From: Treponema sp.
Lineage (GTDB): Bacteria; Spirochaetota; Spirochaetia; Treponematales; Treponemataceae
Length of the DNA: 61,671 bases
Direction: 5' to 3'
NCBI GenBank assembly: GCA_024402635.1
Contig: JAKSTJ010000011.1
Location: 1 to 61,671, forward strand
Of the stretch, positions 8,374 to 17,784 are shown piece by piece (within the stretch, counting starts at the first letter, position 1; each line of letters opens with the position of its first letter). The notes under the pieces are model-generated. The model was not told where the DNA came from and searched no databases. It saw only the letters and a program-made list of their open reading frames with translations. The position numbers were made by a program, and so were the translations under genes.

Positions 8374-9495
8374 TTAGTTTTTTGATGTTTCGTTAAGAAG
8401 ATAGAAATCTGCTATTGTTAATGCGGCCATTGCTTCTACCACTGGAACAATTCTTGGGCAAAGACAAACATCATGGCGACCTTTGATTTCAAGTTCAGTT
8501 TCTTCAAATTTTACAGAACCATCTTCCATGGTAATTTTTCTGATTGTATTTTGTTTCTGAAAAATACTTGGAACAGGTTTTACTGCAATTCTGAAAACAA
8601 TCTGATTTCCGTTAGAAATGCCGCCTAAAATTCCACCGGCATTGTTAGTTTTAAATGCAGGTTTTCCATTTTCCAGATACATATTGTCATTATTTTGACT
8701 TCCTGTTGAATCTGCTGCATCAAAGCCGGCACCAAATTCAATTCCTTTTACAGCACCAATAGAAAGCATTGCTTTTGCAAGTTCTGCATCTAATTTATCA
8801 AAAACTGGTTCTCCAAGACCAACCGGGCATCCGTTAATTACACATTCAATTATACCGCCAGTGCTGTCACCGTTTTTTCTGATTTCTTCAATTTTTTCCT
8901 GCATTTTTGCAGCCGCTTCATTATCTGGAGCTCTCAAACTGTTCTGTTCAATCTGAGATAAATCTTTTTTTGTAATTTCGATTCCTGCAGCTTTAATTGT
9001 ATAAGCAGTAATTTTAATTCCTTTTGAAAGTAAAAGTTGATTTGCTACTGCACCTGCTGCAACACGAGCTGCAGTTTCTCTACCACTGGAACGACCACCA
9101 CCGCGATAATCTCTGTTACCATATTTTGCATCATAAGTATAATCAGCATGTCCAGGACGGAATGTATTTACAAGATTTCCATAATCTGAAGAATGCTGAG
9201 ATGTGTTTCTGATTAATAAACCAATTGGAGTGCCTTCAGTTTTACCTTCGAAAATTCCTGAAAGAATTTCTACTTCATCAGCTTCTTTTCTTGCAGTTAC
9301 AGAAGGATTTAGTTTTCCGTTGTCAGTTCCGTTTACAGAAACTCCAGGTCGTCTTCTGTTTAATGCTTTCTGGATAATTTCCTGTGAAACTTCAATGCCT
9401 GCTGGACATCCGTCAATAATACAACCTAATGCAGCTCCGTGACTTTCACCGAAAGTTGAAACTTGAAAAATGGTACCTAATGTGCTTTTACTCAT
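8374..9495 (-). CDS. aroC: Chorismate synthase
   Basis: 373 residues, normal length. It converts 5-enolpyruvylshikimate-3-phosphate to chorismate using reduced FMN, the last shikimate step. Signatures seen are GESHGAALGCIIDGCPAG near residue 16 and the RPGHADYTYDAKYG / DYRGGGRSSGRETAARV region at about 105-145. No Shine-Dalgarno is visible before the ATG. No other shikimate gene is in the window; the downstream partner is a cell-wall carboxypeptidase. Confidence 0.97.
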   Translation of the reverse strand: MSKSTLGTIFQVSTFGESHGAALGCIIDGCPAGIEVSQEIIQKALNRRRPGVSVNGTDNGKLNPSVTARKEADEVEILSGIFEGKTEGTPIGLLIRNTSQHSSDYGNLVNTFRPGHADYTYDAKYGNRDYRGGGRSSGRETAARVAAGAVANQLLLSKGIKITAYTIKAAGIEITKKDLSQIEQNSLRAPDNEAAAKMQEKIEEIRKNGDSTGGIIECVINGCPVGLGEPVFDKLDAELAKAMLSIGAVKGIEFGAGFDAADSTGSQNNDNMYLENGKPAFKTNNAGGILGGISNGNQIVFRIAVKPVPSIFQKQNTIRKITMEDGSVKFEETELEIKGRHDVCLCPRIVPVVEAMAALTIADFYLLNETSKN

Positions 9496-9557
9496 AAAAG
9501 TAATTTATCACAAAAAAGGAAGAATTCATAGGGAGATGAATCCTGCTTAATGGATAA

Positions 9558-12500
9558 TTACCATTTCCACCAGTCAAGTCGGCAGTTAAAGTAGAATTTC
9601 CAGTCTCCGAAAGTTTTAGTGTCAAAATTGAATGGAATATTTGTTCCAGTGCTTAATTCAATTTCGCCAGTTGAAAGAGTTAATTCTCCTCCTAAAAATA
9701 AGTCAGAAGGAAGAGTTAAATTCAGAAAAAGTCCGGAATCTGGAGTTGTATAGTTTACGTGATTTTTTCCGAAACTGGTTTGCATTGCAGTATAAACTTT
9801 TCCAGTTGTACCAGTGATTATATTTGGAATAAGATAGGAACCTTTTAAGATTATTTTTCCAGGATATATACAATTGTCTGAAGTACCGGGAATTCTGGCA
9901 TCTGTAAGGAAATTGTTTTCTTTATAAGGAAAATCTGTATAACGGCCAACTATGTTTAATTCGTAATTTCCAAAATCTGTTGCAGCCTGATAGCGGAATT
10001 TTCCTTCAAGTCCTGCAAAGAATTTGTTGAAATCAAAATTATAAATTCCTGTACCAATAATTGAAAAATTCCATAATGAAGAAGAATCTTTTTTTCCTTC
10101 CTTTATGAAAGTACAATCTACTCCAGCCTGACCACTAACTGCAAAAGTTACAGGTACATCATCATTTATTGAGAAGGAAACATTATTTGTTCTGTCTATA
10201 TTTCCTCTGATTGAACTTATAAATTCAATGTCTGTTTCATTATAATGTTTTGTTCTGTGAACAATTGGTTTTGTAAATCCTAAAGTTAATGAATTGGTTT
10301 CGACAAAACTTTTAGTTCCCATTTCTTCTTCTACAGAAAAATCTCGATTTAACCAGAATGCAAAAGTTGATGGTCCCATTGGTACTAAACCGCCGAATAA
10401 TCCTTCAAAATTTTTTAATCCTGGGAAATAATCAAAATTGGCAATCAATGCTCCTGAATTCATTTGAAGTCGAGGTGTTAATGCTATTATGGAATATCCA
10501 AATCCAAATTTTGATTCATCACTTTCCGGAACATTCTGAAAAGAAAATGTTGGCAGGTAAAGAACAGGTTTTGCCAGAGGAATGTAAATTCTTTCCTTTG
10601 AAAGCGAAACAGAAGGTTCTGGTAATTTTTCTAAAGCTTTAAGTTTTTCTTCTGAACGATGCTGAATATATTTTCCAATAATTGGAACTGGAACTTCATC
10701 CAGTCTGCCTTTAAGATTTTCATTTTCTTCTTTTGTAATTTCCATTTCGTAAGGATTTTCAAAAGGAATAAAATCCGGATAGTCAGTGTGAGTGTTTCCA
10801 AAATTAACAATTTCGCCAGGTTTTGAAGGACCTTTAAAATCTGGTACTTTTCCCCATTCTGATGAAGGTTTTATTTTAATTACATTTCCAGTTGAAGAAT
10901 AAGATGCGTAATAAATTCCTTTATCTGTTTTGTATGCCCAGGTTGCACCAATTGGATCTGAAACAACAGGAGTAACCACAAAAGTATTGTTTTTCTGATT
11001 TACTTCAAATACTTCAAGACGACCACGGGAATTATTTGCAAAAGTAAGTTTTCCATCACTATTCCAGCATGGATAAGATGGATCGGTAATTTCTCCGGAA
11101 AAATTTGCCACGTATTGTTTAGTTTGAGTTGCAATATTATATATACAAACTTTTGCTCTTGTTCCATCGGCTTCAAGAAAAGCAACAAGGGAACCGTCCT
11201 CATTTACGCTTGGCTGAAAATAATCGCAATCTTCTGATTCAATTAAAGGAGTTACAGAACCTGTTTCTGGATCAACAAGAACCAGCCGCATTTTAAGATT
11301 ATTCTGTTCAACTGCAACAAGTACTTTTCCATTTCTGCTGACAGAAGGCTGAAATAGTGAAGTTCCTTTTGTAATCTGCTTCAATCCGTCTTCTTCCGTA
11401 AATGAATATAAATCATAACTTACTTCATAACCTGGACTTCTATCATTCCGATAATTTGCCAGTGATGCATAAATAGTTGCATCTTCAGAAGCAGTTATAT
11501 CACTTTCCGAAGATAAATCACCACGGAATAAAATTGTTTCTTTATAAATTGTATTTAAATCTTCCTGAGGCTTTGTATCACAGAACCAGTTGCTTCCATC
11601 TTTAGCAGTAGGAGTAAATTTTACAACAGCAACTCCATCATCATAAGATTTTCTGATAGTAATAAATTTTCCATCTTTGTATACAATTGCCGGTTTAAAA
11701 TAATAGCAGTGATTGCTTCTTGGAGTAACAATTAATCCTTCTGGAATCAATCGTTCTTTATTGTATTTTTTACTTAAAGCAATTTTTACATCCTTAAAAA
11801 TATCAGCAGGAGTACAACCTGTAACAAGTTTTACACTTTCTTCCCAGGAACCGCTGGCAGCATGATTACGTTCAATGTCTCCTAAAGCTTCAATTCCCCA
11901 TCTGTCTACAATGCTCTGAAGAATTAAATATCCCATTACATAAGCCTGCCCATGAGGTGGAACTTCTTCAAGACCAATCTGCTGGTAAGGTATAAATGCA
12001 TTGTCTAAAGTTGGAGCTTTATAAAATAATTCAAAATAAGGACTGCGCCCTCGACCGCCTTTAGTTAATTGAGTTTCCAGAACAGTTGCCAGACCTTCAA
12101 TTCCCCAGTTAGGAGTGTCATTAGAGAACAGAGCATCAAGATAACTTCCTGTAAGTATAGAAAGTAAGTTTGAACTGTCTTCGAATTTCATATTAGCAAC
12201 ATGAATTAATTCGTGAGTAAAAAAAAGTTTCTGCCAGTTTTCTCTAAACCCAAAATCAGGAGTAATACAAGGAGTTGTGAACATTACAATTTCCAGTGGT
12301 GTTGTATAAGTAAAGGCATTAACAGTATTAGTTCTATCAGTTATAAAAATATCAGTTTTTTCCTGAGGAAAACCATAAATTTTAGCAATAGAATTCCATG
12401 CTTCGTCAGCATAAAGAGCATATTCTTCTGCAAATTTGCGGGCATTTTCTTCGTATATAAAATTGAAATGTTGAGTTTGGGCCTGTTTCCATCCTCCAAA

Positions 12501-12563
12501 CTTTTGAGCAGAAAGATTAGATAAATTAACAAAACAAATAAGCAGCAAAAAAAATCTCTTCAT
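9558..12563 (-). CDS. Large exported zincin metallopeptidase with propeller-like and barrel-like regions
   Basis: 1001 residues from the ATG at 12563, chosen because it begins a clean signal peptide (MKRFF...LSAQ); an in-frame upstream ATG at 12644 would add a hydrophobic extension. The gluzincin motif HELIH (117-121) with a Glu at 156 (NWGIEGLAT) forms a complete HExxH...E site. The middle (about 270-600) has repeated GK-x-F, SV-x-EDG-S and PCWNSDGK blades like TolB/WD40 propellers. The last 300 residues alternate beta-strands like an outer-membrane barrel and end in aromatic W-K-W. No Shine-Dalgarno; a TATTAT box lies 7 nt before the ATG. Substrate unknown. Confidence 0.8.
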   Translation of the reverse strand: MKRFFLLLICFVNLSNLSAQKFGGWKQAQTQHFNFIYEENARKFAEEYALYADEAWNSIAKIYGFPQEKTDIFITDRTNTVNAFTYTTPLEIVMFTTPCITPDFGFRENWQKLFFTHELIHVANMKFEDSSNLLSILTGSYLDALFSNDTPNWGIEGLATVLETQLTKGGRGRSPYFELFYKAPTLDNAFIPYQQIGLEEVPPHGQAYVMGYLILQSIVDRWGIEALGDIERNHAASGSWEESVKLVTGCTPADIFKDVKIALSKKYNKERLIPEGLIVTPRSNHCYYFKPAIVYKDGKFITIRKSYDDGVAVVKFTPTAKDGSNWFCDTKPQEDLNTIYKETILFRGDLSSESDITASEDATIYASLANYRNDRSPGYEVSYDLYSFTEEDGLKQITKGTSLFQPSVSRNGKVLVAVEQNNLKMRLVLVDPETGSVTPLIESEDCDYFQPSVNEDGSLVAFLEADGTRAKVCIYNIATQTKQYVANFSGEITDPSYPCWNSDGKLTFANNSRGRLEVFEVNQKNNTFVVTPVVSDPIGATWAYKTDKGIYYASYSSTGNVIKIKPSSEWGKVPDFKGPSKPGEIVNFGNTHTDYPDFIPFENPYEMEITKEENENLKGRLDEVPVPIIGKYIQHRSEEKLKALEKLPEPSVSLSKERIYIPLAKPVLYLPTFSFQNVPESDESKFGFGYSIIALTPRLQMNSGALIANFDYFPGLKNFEGLFGGLVPMGPSTFAFWLNRDFSVEEEMGTKSFVETNSLTLGFTKPIVHRTKHYNETDIEFISSIRGNIDRTNNVSFSINDDVPVTFAVSGQAGVDCTFIKEGKKDSSSLWNFSIIGTGIYNFDFNKFFAGLEGKFRYQAATDFGNYELNIVGRYTDFPYKENNFLTDARIPGTSDNCIYPGKIILKGSYLIPNIITGTTGKVYTAMQTSFGKNHVNYTTPDSGLFLNLTLPSDLFLGGELTLSTGEIELSTGTNIPFNFDTKTFGDWKFYFNCRLDWWKW

Positions 12564-12634
12564 AAGCAGTATAATAGTGAAAAAAAGAAAGAAAATAAAG
12601 TATAACAAGAAGCAAATAACACGAGCGAAGCAAT

Positions 12635-12674
12635 GGGCCCTCACTCACGGGGTTCTTAGGGCCCCCCCTAAGAA
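12635..12674. other. GC-rich hairpin segment after the AraC gene
   Basis: Two mutually exclusive stems: gggccct/agggccc (12635-12664) and ttcttaggg/ccctaagaa (12653-12674, loop cccc). The second lies 9 bp after the AraC stop on the minus strand, but there is no T-tract after it on either strand. It may be a repeat or a pause hairpin. Confidence 0.35.
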
Positions 12675-12683
12675 AAAAATTCC

Positions 12684-13439
12684 TTAGACCCCAAAATGTT
12701 TCTTATAATTTACTTTTCTGTATTCGTTTGGAGTAAGCCCCGTAATTTTTTTGAATGCATTAATAAAATGAGAATGAGATGAAAAGGCAAAATAATTTCC
12801 AATGGTTGCAGCTTCATAATCAGTATATAAAAGCATTTTTGCGGCTGCTTCTATTTTTAATTTTGTTGCATATTGGAAAACTGTAATGCCTGTTTCCTTT
12901 TTAAATAATTCACAAAGATAAGATTTATTTATATGAATTTCATCACAAATTTCATCAAGAGAAAGTTTTTCATTTAAATGATTGTAAATATATTCAGAGG
13001 TTTTAATGATTGTTCTGGAATATCCAACATTTCTTTTAAGTTTAGACATTCTTTCTGTAAAATCATAGGCAACTTCTCTATGCAGATTAAAAATTTCATC
13101 AAAATCAGTACATTCATCTAACTGCTGGATATAAATATCGCTTAAAGTATAGGCAGCTTCTGGTTGCATACCACCTTCAATACAAAAGCGGGTAATCATT
13201 GCAATTGTAATTGTAAGGTGGTATTTCATATTTCTAAGAGGATTTTTTGAAAGTTTTCCCAACTGTTTGTCAGTAAGAGGAACCATTGTCTTTTTCAATT
13301 CTTCAAAATCACCGTTTTTTACAGCATTGTAGAATTTCATTTCATCATCAAAAGAAAGATGAAAGTTTGTATATTCCTGCTGTAAAAAAAGTTTATATGA
13401 GAGAATCTGTTCCTTATCTGCTGTTGAAATCTGATCCAT
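12684..13439 (-). CDS. AraC-family transcriptional regulator
   Basis: 251 residues. The C-terminal about 100 residues hold the two AraC helix-turn-helix motifs (LSLDEICDEIHINKSYLCELFKKE, then IGNYFAFSSHSHFINAFKKITGLTPNEYR). The N-terminal 150 residues are helical and lack the cupin fold of classical AraC, so the effector is not predictable. It starts 15 bp after the GH1 gene and is probably cotranscribed with it, suggesting control of that beta-glycosidase gene. Confidence 0.9.
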   Translation of the reverse strand: MDQISTADKEQILSYKLFLQQEYTNFHLSFDDEMKFYNAVKNGDFEELKKTMVPLTDKQLGKLSKNPLRNMKYHLTITIAMITRFCIEGGMQPEAAYTLSDIYIQQLDECTDFDEIFNLHREVAYDFTERMSKLKRNVGYSRTIIKTSEYIYNHLNEKLSLDEICDEIHINKSYLCELFKKETGITVFQYATKLKIEAAAKMLLYTDYEAATIGNYFAFSSHSHFINAFKKITGLTPNEYRKVNYKKHFGV

Positions 13440-13454
13440 TATTTTACCGTATTT

Positions 13455-14777
13455 TTAGAGATTTTCGCCGTTGCTTTCGATTACAGTCTTGTACCAGTAT
13501 GCTGAATCTTTTGGAATACGTTCCAATGTTGTGTAATCACAGAAAATCATACCAAAACGAGGATTGTATCCTTTTGCCCATTCAAAGTTGTCCATTAATG
13601 ACCACTGGAAATAACCGGAAACATCAACACCTTCATCAGCTGCTTTTTTTAAGCCTCTCAAATATCGGTGAAGGAAATCAATTCTGTTTGGATCGTGAAC
13701 TTTACCATCAAGACTTACCCAGTCGTGGCAGGAAATTCCGTTTTCTGTAATATAAATAGGAAGTTTATAACGTTTGTAGTTATGTGTAACGCCCCAGTAA
13801 AGAGCATCTGGATATGTATCCCAAAGCAATTCAGAATGTGCAGTTCCTCTAGGACGTTTATAATCACCCTGGTACTGAGCTTCGTAAATGTTTAATCCAA
13901 GGAAATCAATTTTCTGACTGATAATAGCCATGTCTTCTTTTGTATATTCTGGAAATAAATCTCCAGCTTCTTTTAAAAGATTAGGAGCATAATCACCAAA
14001 CATGATTGGATCCATCCAGTATTGAACGCCCCAGAAGAATCCGCCTAATCCGCTGTAGAAATAATTGTTGTATGCATCTTCAACATCATTTTTTGTAACA
14101 GGAATTTTTGGCTGTGTTGCAAGAGTGATTCCAATTTTACAGTTTTCAGATTTTTCTCTAAGAACAGAAACTGCCTTTCCATGAGCCATAAGAATATTAT
14201 GTCCTATTCTTAAAAGATCTCTGTCACCATATTTAATTCCAGGTGCATGTTCACCAAGCATATAACCGCAACCCATAAAAACCATTGGTTCATTAAAAGT
14301 AATAAAGTTTTTTACTCTGTCCCCAAAGTTTTCAGCAATAACAGTTGTATATTCTTTGAACCATTCTGCACTTTCCGGATTTAACCAGCCGCCTTTTAAG
14401 TGAAGAGCATATGGCAAATCCCAATGGTATAAAGTAACAAATGGTGTAATATTATATTTTAAAAGTTCATCAATAAGATTGTTGTAAAATTTGATTCCTT
14501 CTGGATTTACTTTTCCTGTTCCTTCTGGAATTACTCGGGCCCATGAAATAGAAAATCTATAGGCTTTTAATCCAAGATCTGCCATCATTTTTACATCTTC
14601 TTTATAGTGGTGATAATGATCGCAGGCAATGTCTCCTGTTGATTTATCACTGATTTTTCCTGGCTGATGTGTAAATTCATCCCAAATGTTCATTCCTTTG
14701 CCATCTTCATTCCAGGCGCCTTCAATCTGATAAGAAGCTGTTGCAGCTCCCCAAACAAATTCTTTCTTAAAAGACAT
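13455..14777 (-). CDS. Glycoside hydrolase family 1 beta-glucosidase
   Basis: 440 residues, normal GH1 size. Acid/base Glu163 in TFNEP and nucleophile Glu345 in YITENG are both present, as is the N-terminal FVWGAATASYQIEGAW signature. There is no signal peptide, so it acts in the cytoplasm on imported beta-glucosides such as cellobiose; a phospho-beta-glucosidase specificity cannot be excluded. The Shine-Dalgarno gagg precedes the ATG. It is first in a two-gene operon with the AraC regulator and is divergent from addB. Confidence 0.92.
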   Translation of the reverse strand: MSFKKEFVWGAATASYQIEGAWNEDGKGMNIWDEFTHQPGKISDKSTGDIACDHYHHYKEDVKMMADLGLKAYRFSISWARVIPEGTGKVNPEGIKFYNNLIDELLKYNITPFVTLYHWDLPYALHLKGGWLNPESAEWFKEYTTVIAENFGDRVKNFITFNEPMVFMGCGYMLGEHAPGIKYGDRDLLRIGHNILMAHGKAVSVLREKSENCKIGITLATQPKIPVTKNDVEDAYNNYFYSGLGGFFWGVQYWMDPIMFGDYAPNLLKEAGDLFPEYTKEDMAIISQKIDFLGLNIYEAQYQGDYKRPRGTAHSELLWDTYPDALYWGVTHNYKRYKLPIYITENGISCHDWVSLDGKVHDPNRIDFLHRYLRGLKKAADEGVDVSGYFQWSLMDNFEWAKGYNPRFGMIFCDYTTLERIPKDSAYWYKTVIESNGENL

Positions 14778-14890
14778 ATAAATAACCTCTTACATATTAA
14801 GATAAATCACTTTATATTTCGATAATATCAGAATATTCGGTATTTTTGTAAAATAATTTAGAATATATATCAGATTTTTTTTCAGAGTTT

Positions 14891-14919
14891 TTGCTCATTC
14901 AGATTTTTTGTACTATAGT
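14891..14919 (+). promoter_or_regulatory. addB promoter, leaderless geometry
   Basis: TTGCTC (14891-14896), a 17-nt spacer and TATAGT (14914-14919). The ATG at 14926 is 6 nt after the -10, where transcription should begin. No Shine-Dalgarno is possible. Confidence 0.65.
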
Positions 14920-14925
14920 AATAAT

Positions 14926-17766
14926 ATGAAAAATTTAATTGAAGAAACTCTTAAAAATAATATTTCAAATCCTGCAGCTTTTTTTGTTTTTCCTACACAG
15001 ATGGCCGCTGATTTATGGGCAGACCGGATTATTTCGGTTTCTGATGTAACTGCAGTTGCAATGGAACGTTTTCTTGCATGGGATACTTTTAAAGGTAATT
15101 CAATTAAAAGTCGTCAGCAGAATAAAAAAGCAATTCCTTCAATCTTAAGAAAGATTTTTACTGATCGTCTTATTGAACAAAATGGTGAAGAACCTTTTCT
15201 GAAAAATCTTATAATTCCTCAATATGCAAAATCAGCAGCAGGATTTTCAGACTGGATTTCTTCTATATTAACAGGACTTGAAACCTGGAAAAAATATTTT
15301 GAAAAATCCGGTTCCCAGGCTGATTCAGAAGATCAGGATTTACTGGAAATTTACAATCGTTATAAAGATTTTCTTGAAACTCACAATTTATTTGAGCCTG
15401 CCTGGGAAACTCCTCCTTTTGAAGCAGACGGTCATCATTATTTTATTTTCTTTCCAGAAATTCTTTCGGATTATACAGAATATGAAGAAATTCTTAGAAC
15501 TTCAGAAGATATAACAATAATCAATTTGCCGGAAAGTCCAGATTATGTAAAACCTTCCGCAGATTTTTATAATAATACCCGAACTGAAATAAAGGCTCTG
15601 GCATTAAACCTTCTGGATTTGCATCAGAATAAAAAAATTCCATGGGATGAAATTGCAGTAAATGTTCCTGATCTTGATACAGATGGAACTTACATTCATA
15701 GAGAATTAAGCCTTTATCAGATTCCTCATGTTATGCGTTATGCAAAACCATTAACTTCTTTTGGTGCCGGCAGTTTCTTTAATCAGCTTTCAGAATGTAT
15801 TTCCGGAAATTTTAATTATGATTCAATTAAGAATTTACTATTAAATACCAGTTTGCCCTGGAAAAATCCTAAATTAAATTCTTCTCTGGTTGCATATGGC
15901 CAGTCTAACAATTGTATCTGCAGTTTTAAGTATGAAGGTCAGTTAATTGATATTTGGGAAAAATCTTTTGGGGTAAATAAACCGGATGCTGCAATCAGGG
16001 AACATTATTATTCCTTAAAAAAAGATATTGAGCGAATTGTAAAAGCAAATAGTTTTGAAAAAATCAGGGACAGTTATTTTATTTTCCGAGGAAATTTTTT
16101 TGATATGGATAATTGTCCTGCTGAAACAGATCTTGTAATAAGCCGTTGTATTTCAGAATTGGGAAATCTTATTGATATTCAGAATTCTCCAGATTTTGCT
16201 GATTGTACATTAAAAGATCCATATACTTTCTTTGTTAATTATCTTAACGGAACAAAATATCTGGCTCAGGCTACATCTTGTGGAGTTCAGGTAATTCCTT
16301 ATAGAATGGCAGCAACAGCTCCTTATTCAGTTCATTATATTGTTGATTCTACTCAGGCTTCTCTTTCTGTAATTTATAAACCTCTTTCTTTTTTGCGTGA
16401 TGATAAACGTAAAATGCTTTTTGGCCAGAAAGAAGATCCTAACGTAACAGAAAAAATGATAAAACTTTATCAGATGAATTCGGTAAATCAGGAAGTTTAT
16501 TTTTCTGCTGCGGCTAAAACTTTTACAGGTTATTCTCAGGTTTCCAGTTATCTTGAAGAAAATTCATTGATTCCTGATGCTAAAAAGGGATTTAATCCAA
16601 AACTTTTTGAAAAAGATAAAAACAATAGTTTTGCTGACGAAGCTGAATGGTTCCTTAATGAGAAAAAAGCATTTCCTGAAAAAATTACAGAAACTGCAAA
16701 AGAAGGTTTTGATTTCTGGAGTGCAACTCAAACACTGGAAGATACTTCAACAAAAGATTTTTCAATGAATATTATTAAGAACAGAATCGAAAATACTCGT
16801 TATAAAAATGGAAATCTTTTTGTATCTTATTCAACTCTAAATCAGTATTACAGTTGTCCAAGAAAATGGCTTATAAATTCTGTTTCAAAACTTAATCAAC
16901 AGGATAATGAAGCTGTTTTGATGGATGTTTTTGAAAAAGGAAATCTTAATCATAAAATTCTGGAATTGTATTTTCAGCAGTTGAGTATTCGGAATATTGC
17001 AATTTACTTAAAAGATAATGAGCTTACAGAAGATTGTGATGAAATTTTGAATTCCAGCATAAAAGAAGCAATTGAAACTGAAAAAATCAGTTTTCTTGAA
17101 CGGGAACAGATTTGGACTATGATGTCTGCAATTTATTCTTCAATAAAAAATGCAGTTGTAAGTTTTTCCAAGACTTTCCTTGGTTATACAGTTTTTGATG
17201 TAGAACGAGAGTTTAATTACATTAATTCTGAAAAGAAAATTCACTATAACGGTAGAATGGATTTACTTTTGCAGGAGCCTGGTTCTGGTGATTTAACTCT
17301 GGTGGATTTTAAAAGTTCAGATTATTCAGTTCCAGATAATATTTATATAGAAACTTCTTGTGATGAAGAAGGTAATCCTCTTCCAGTTCCGGAAAATCTT
17401 GAAGAACAGTCTTTGCCTGCATTCCAGATGCCTTTTTATATTTTCTTAATGAATATGGAAAAAAAGCCTTTGAAAGTTGAAAACTGCTGTTATTTTTCAA
17501 TAAAATCTGGAACCGTTTTTCCAGTTGCCGGTGAAAAGGAATTTTTATTATCAATTGGGGTTTCTGAAAAGAAACTGGATTTGTATAAATCAATGGAAGC
17601 TTTTAATCTGGAAGTAGAAAAAACTATTGAGTGTGCAGAAAATTTTGCAAAACGAATTGAAGCCAGCGATTTTTCTACAAATAAACTGGTTCAAACTTTT
17701 AGCGTCTGTAATTCCTGTGATTATAGAGCCTTGTGCAGAAAAGTGTTTAATGTAAGCAGAAAGTAG
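14926..17766 (+). CDS. addB: AddB-like nuclease subunit (PD-(D/E)XK, Fe-S)
   Basis: 946 residues. With AddA it forms the helicase-nuclease that resects double-strand ends for RecA. The C-terminal domain has the nuclease motif LTLVDFKSS (D...DxK) at about 790-800. It also has the four cysteines of the AddB iron-sulfur staple: one in YYSCPRKW (about 645) and three in CNSCDYRALC near the end. The N-terminal helicase-like part is poorly conserved. I chose the ATG at 14926. The in-frame TTG at 14908 lies within the promoter (-10 at 14914-14919). addA follows after 18 bp. Confidence 0.85.
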   Translation: MKNLIEETLKNNISNPAAFFVFPTQMAADLWADRIISVSDVTAVAMERFLAWDTFKGNSIKSRQQNKKAIPSILRKIFTDRLIEQNGEEPFLKNLIIPQYAKSAAGFSDWISSILTGLETWKKYFEKSGSQADSEDQDLLEIYNRYKDFLETHNLFEPAWETPPFEADGHHYFIFFPEILSDYTEYEEILRTSEDITIINLPESPDYVKPSADFYNNTRTEIKALALNLLDLHQNKKIPWDEIAVNVPDLDTDGTYIHRELSLYQIPHVMRYAKPLTSFGAGSFFNQLSECISGNFNYDSIKNLLLNTSLPWKNPKLNSSLVAYGQSNNCICSFKYEGQLIDIWEKSFGVNKPDAAIREHYYSLKKDIERIVKANSFEKIRDSYFIFRGNFFDMDNCPAETDLVISRCISELGNLIDIQNSPDFADCTLKDPYTFFVNYLNGTKYLAQATSCGVQVIPYRMAATAPYSVHYIVDSTQASLSVIYKPLSFLRDDKRKMLFGQKEDPNVTEKMIKLYQMNSVNQEVYFSAAAKTFTGYSQVSSYLEENSLIPDAKKGFNPKLFEKDKNNSFADEAEWFLNEKKAFPEKITETAKEGFDFWSATQTLEDTSTKDFSMNIIKNRIENTRYKNGNLFVSYSTLNQYYSCPRKWLINSVSKLNQQDNEAVLMDVFEKGNLNHKILELYFQQLSIRNIAIYLKDNELTEDCDEILNSSIKEAIETEKISFLEREQIWTMMSAIYSSIKNAVVSFSKTFLGYTVFDVEREFNYINSEKKIHYNGRMDLLLQEPGSGDLTLVDFKSSDYSVPDNIYIETSCDEEGNPLPVPENLEEQSLPAFQMPFYIFLMNMEKKPLKVENCCYFSIKSGTVFPVAGEKEFLLSIGVSEKKLDLYKSMEAFNLEVEKTIECAENFAKRIEASDFSTNKLVQTFSVCNSCDYRALCRKVFNVSRK

Positions 17767-17784
17767 ATTTAAGAGGACAGATAA

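Noticed and set aside
12563..12599. Leaderless start for the zincin gene (TATTAT 7 nt before the ATG)
   Set aside because: The -35 is poor (TTTATT), so the promoter is much less convincing than the four reported; kept only as a note in the gene entry.
14908..14926. TTG at 14908 as the addB start
   Set aside because: It would place the -10 box inside the coding sequence and has no Shine-Dalgarno.
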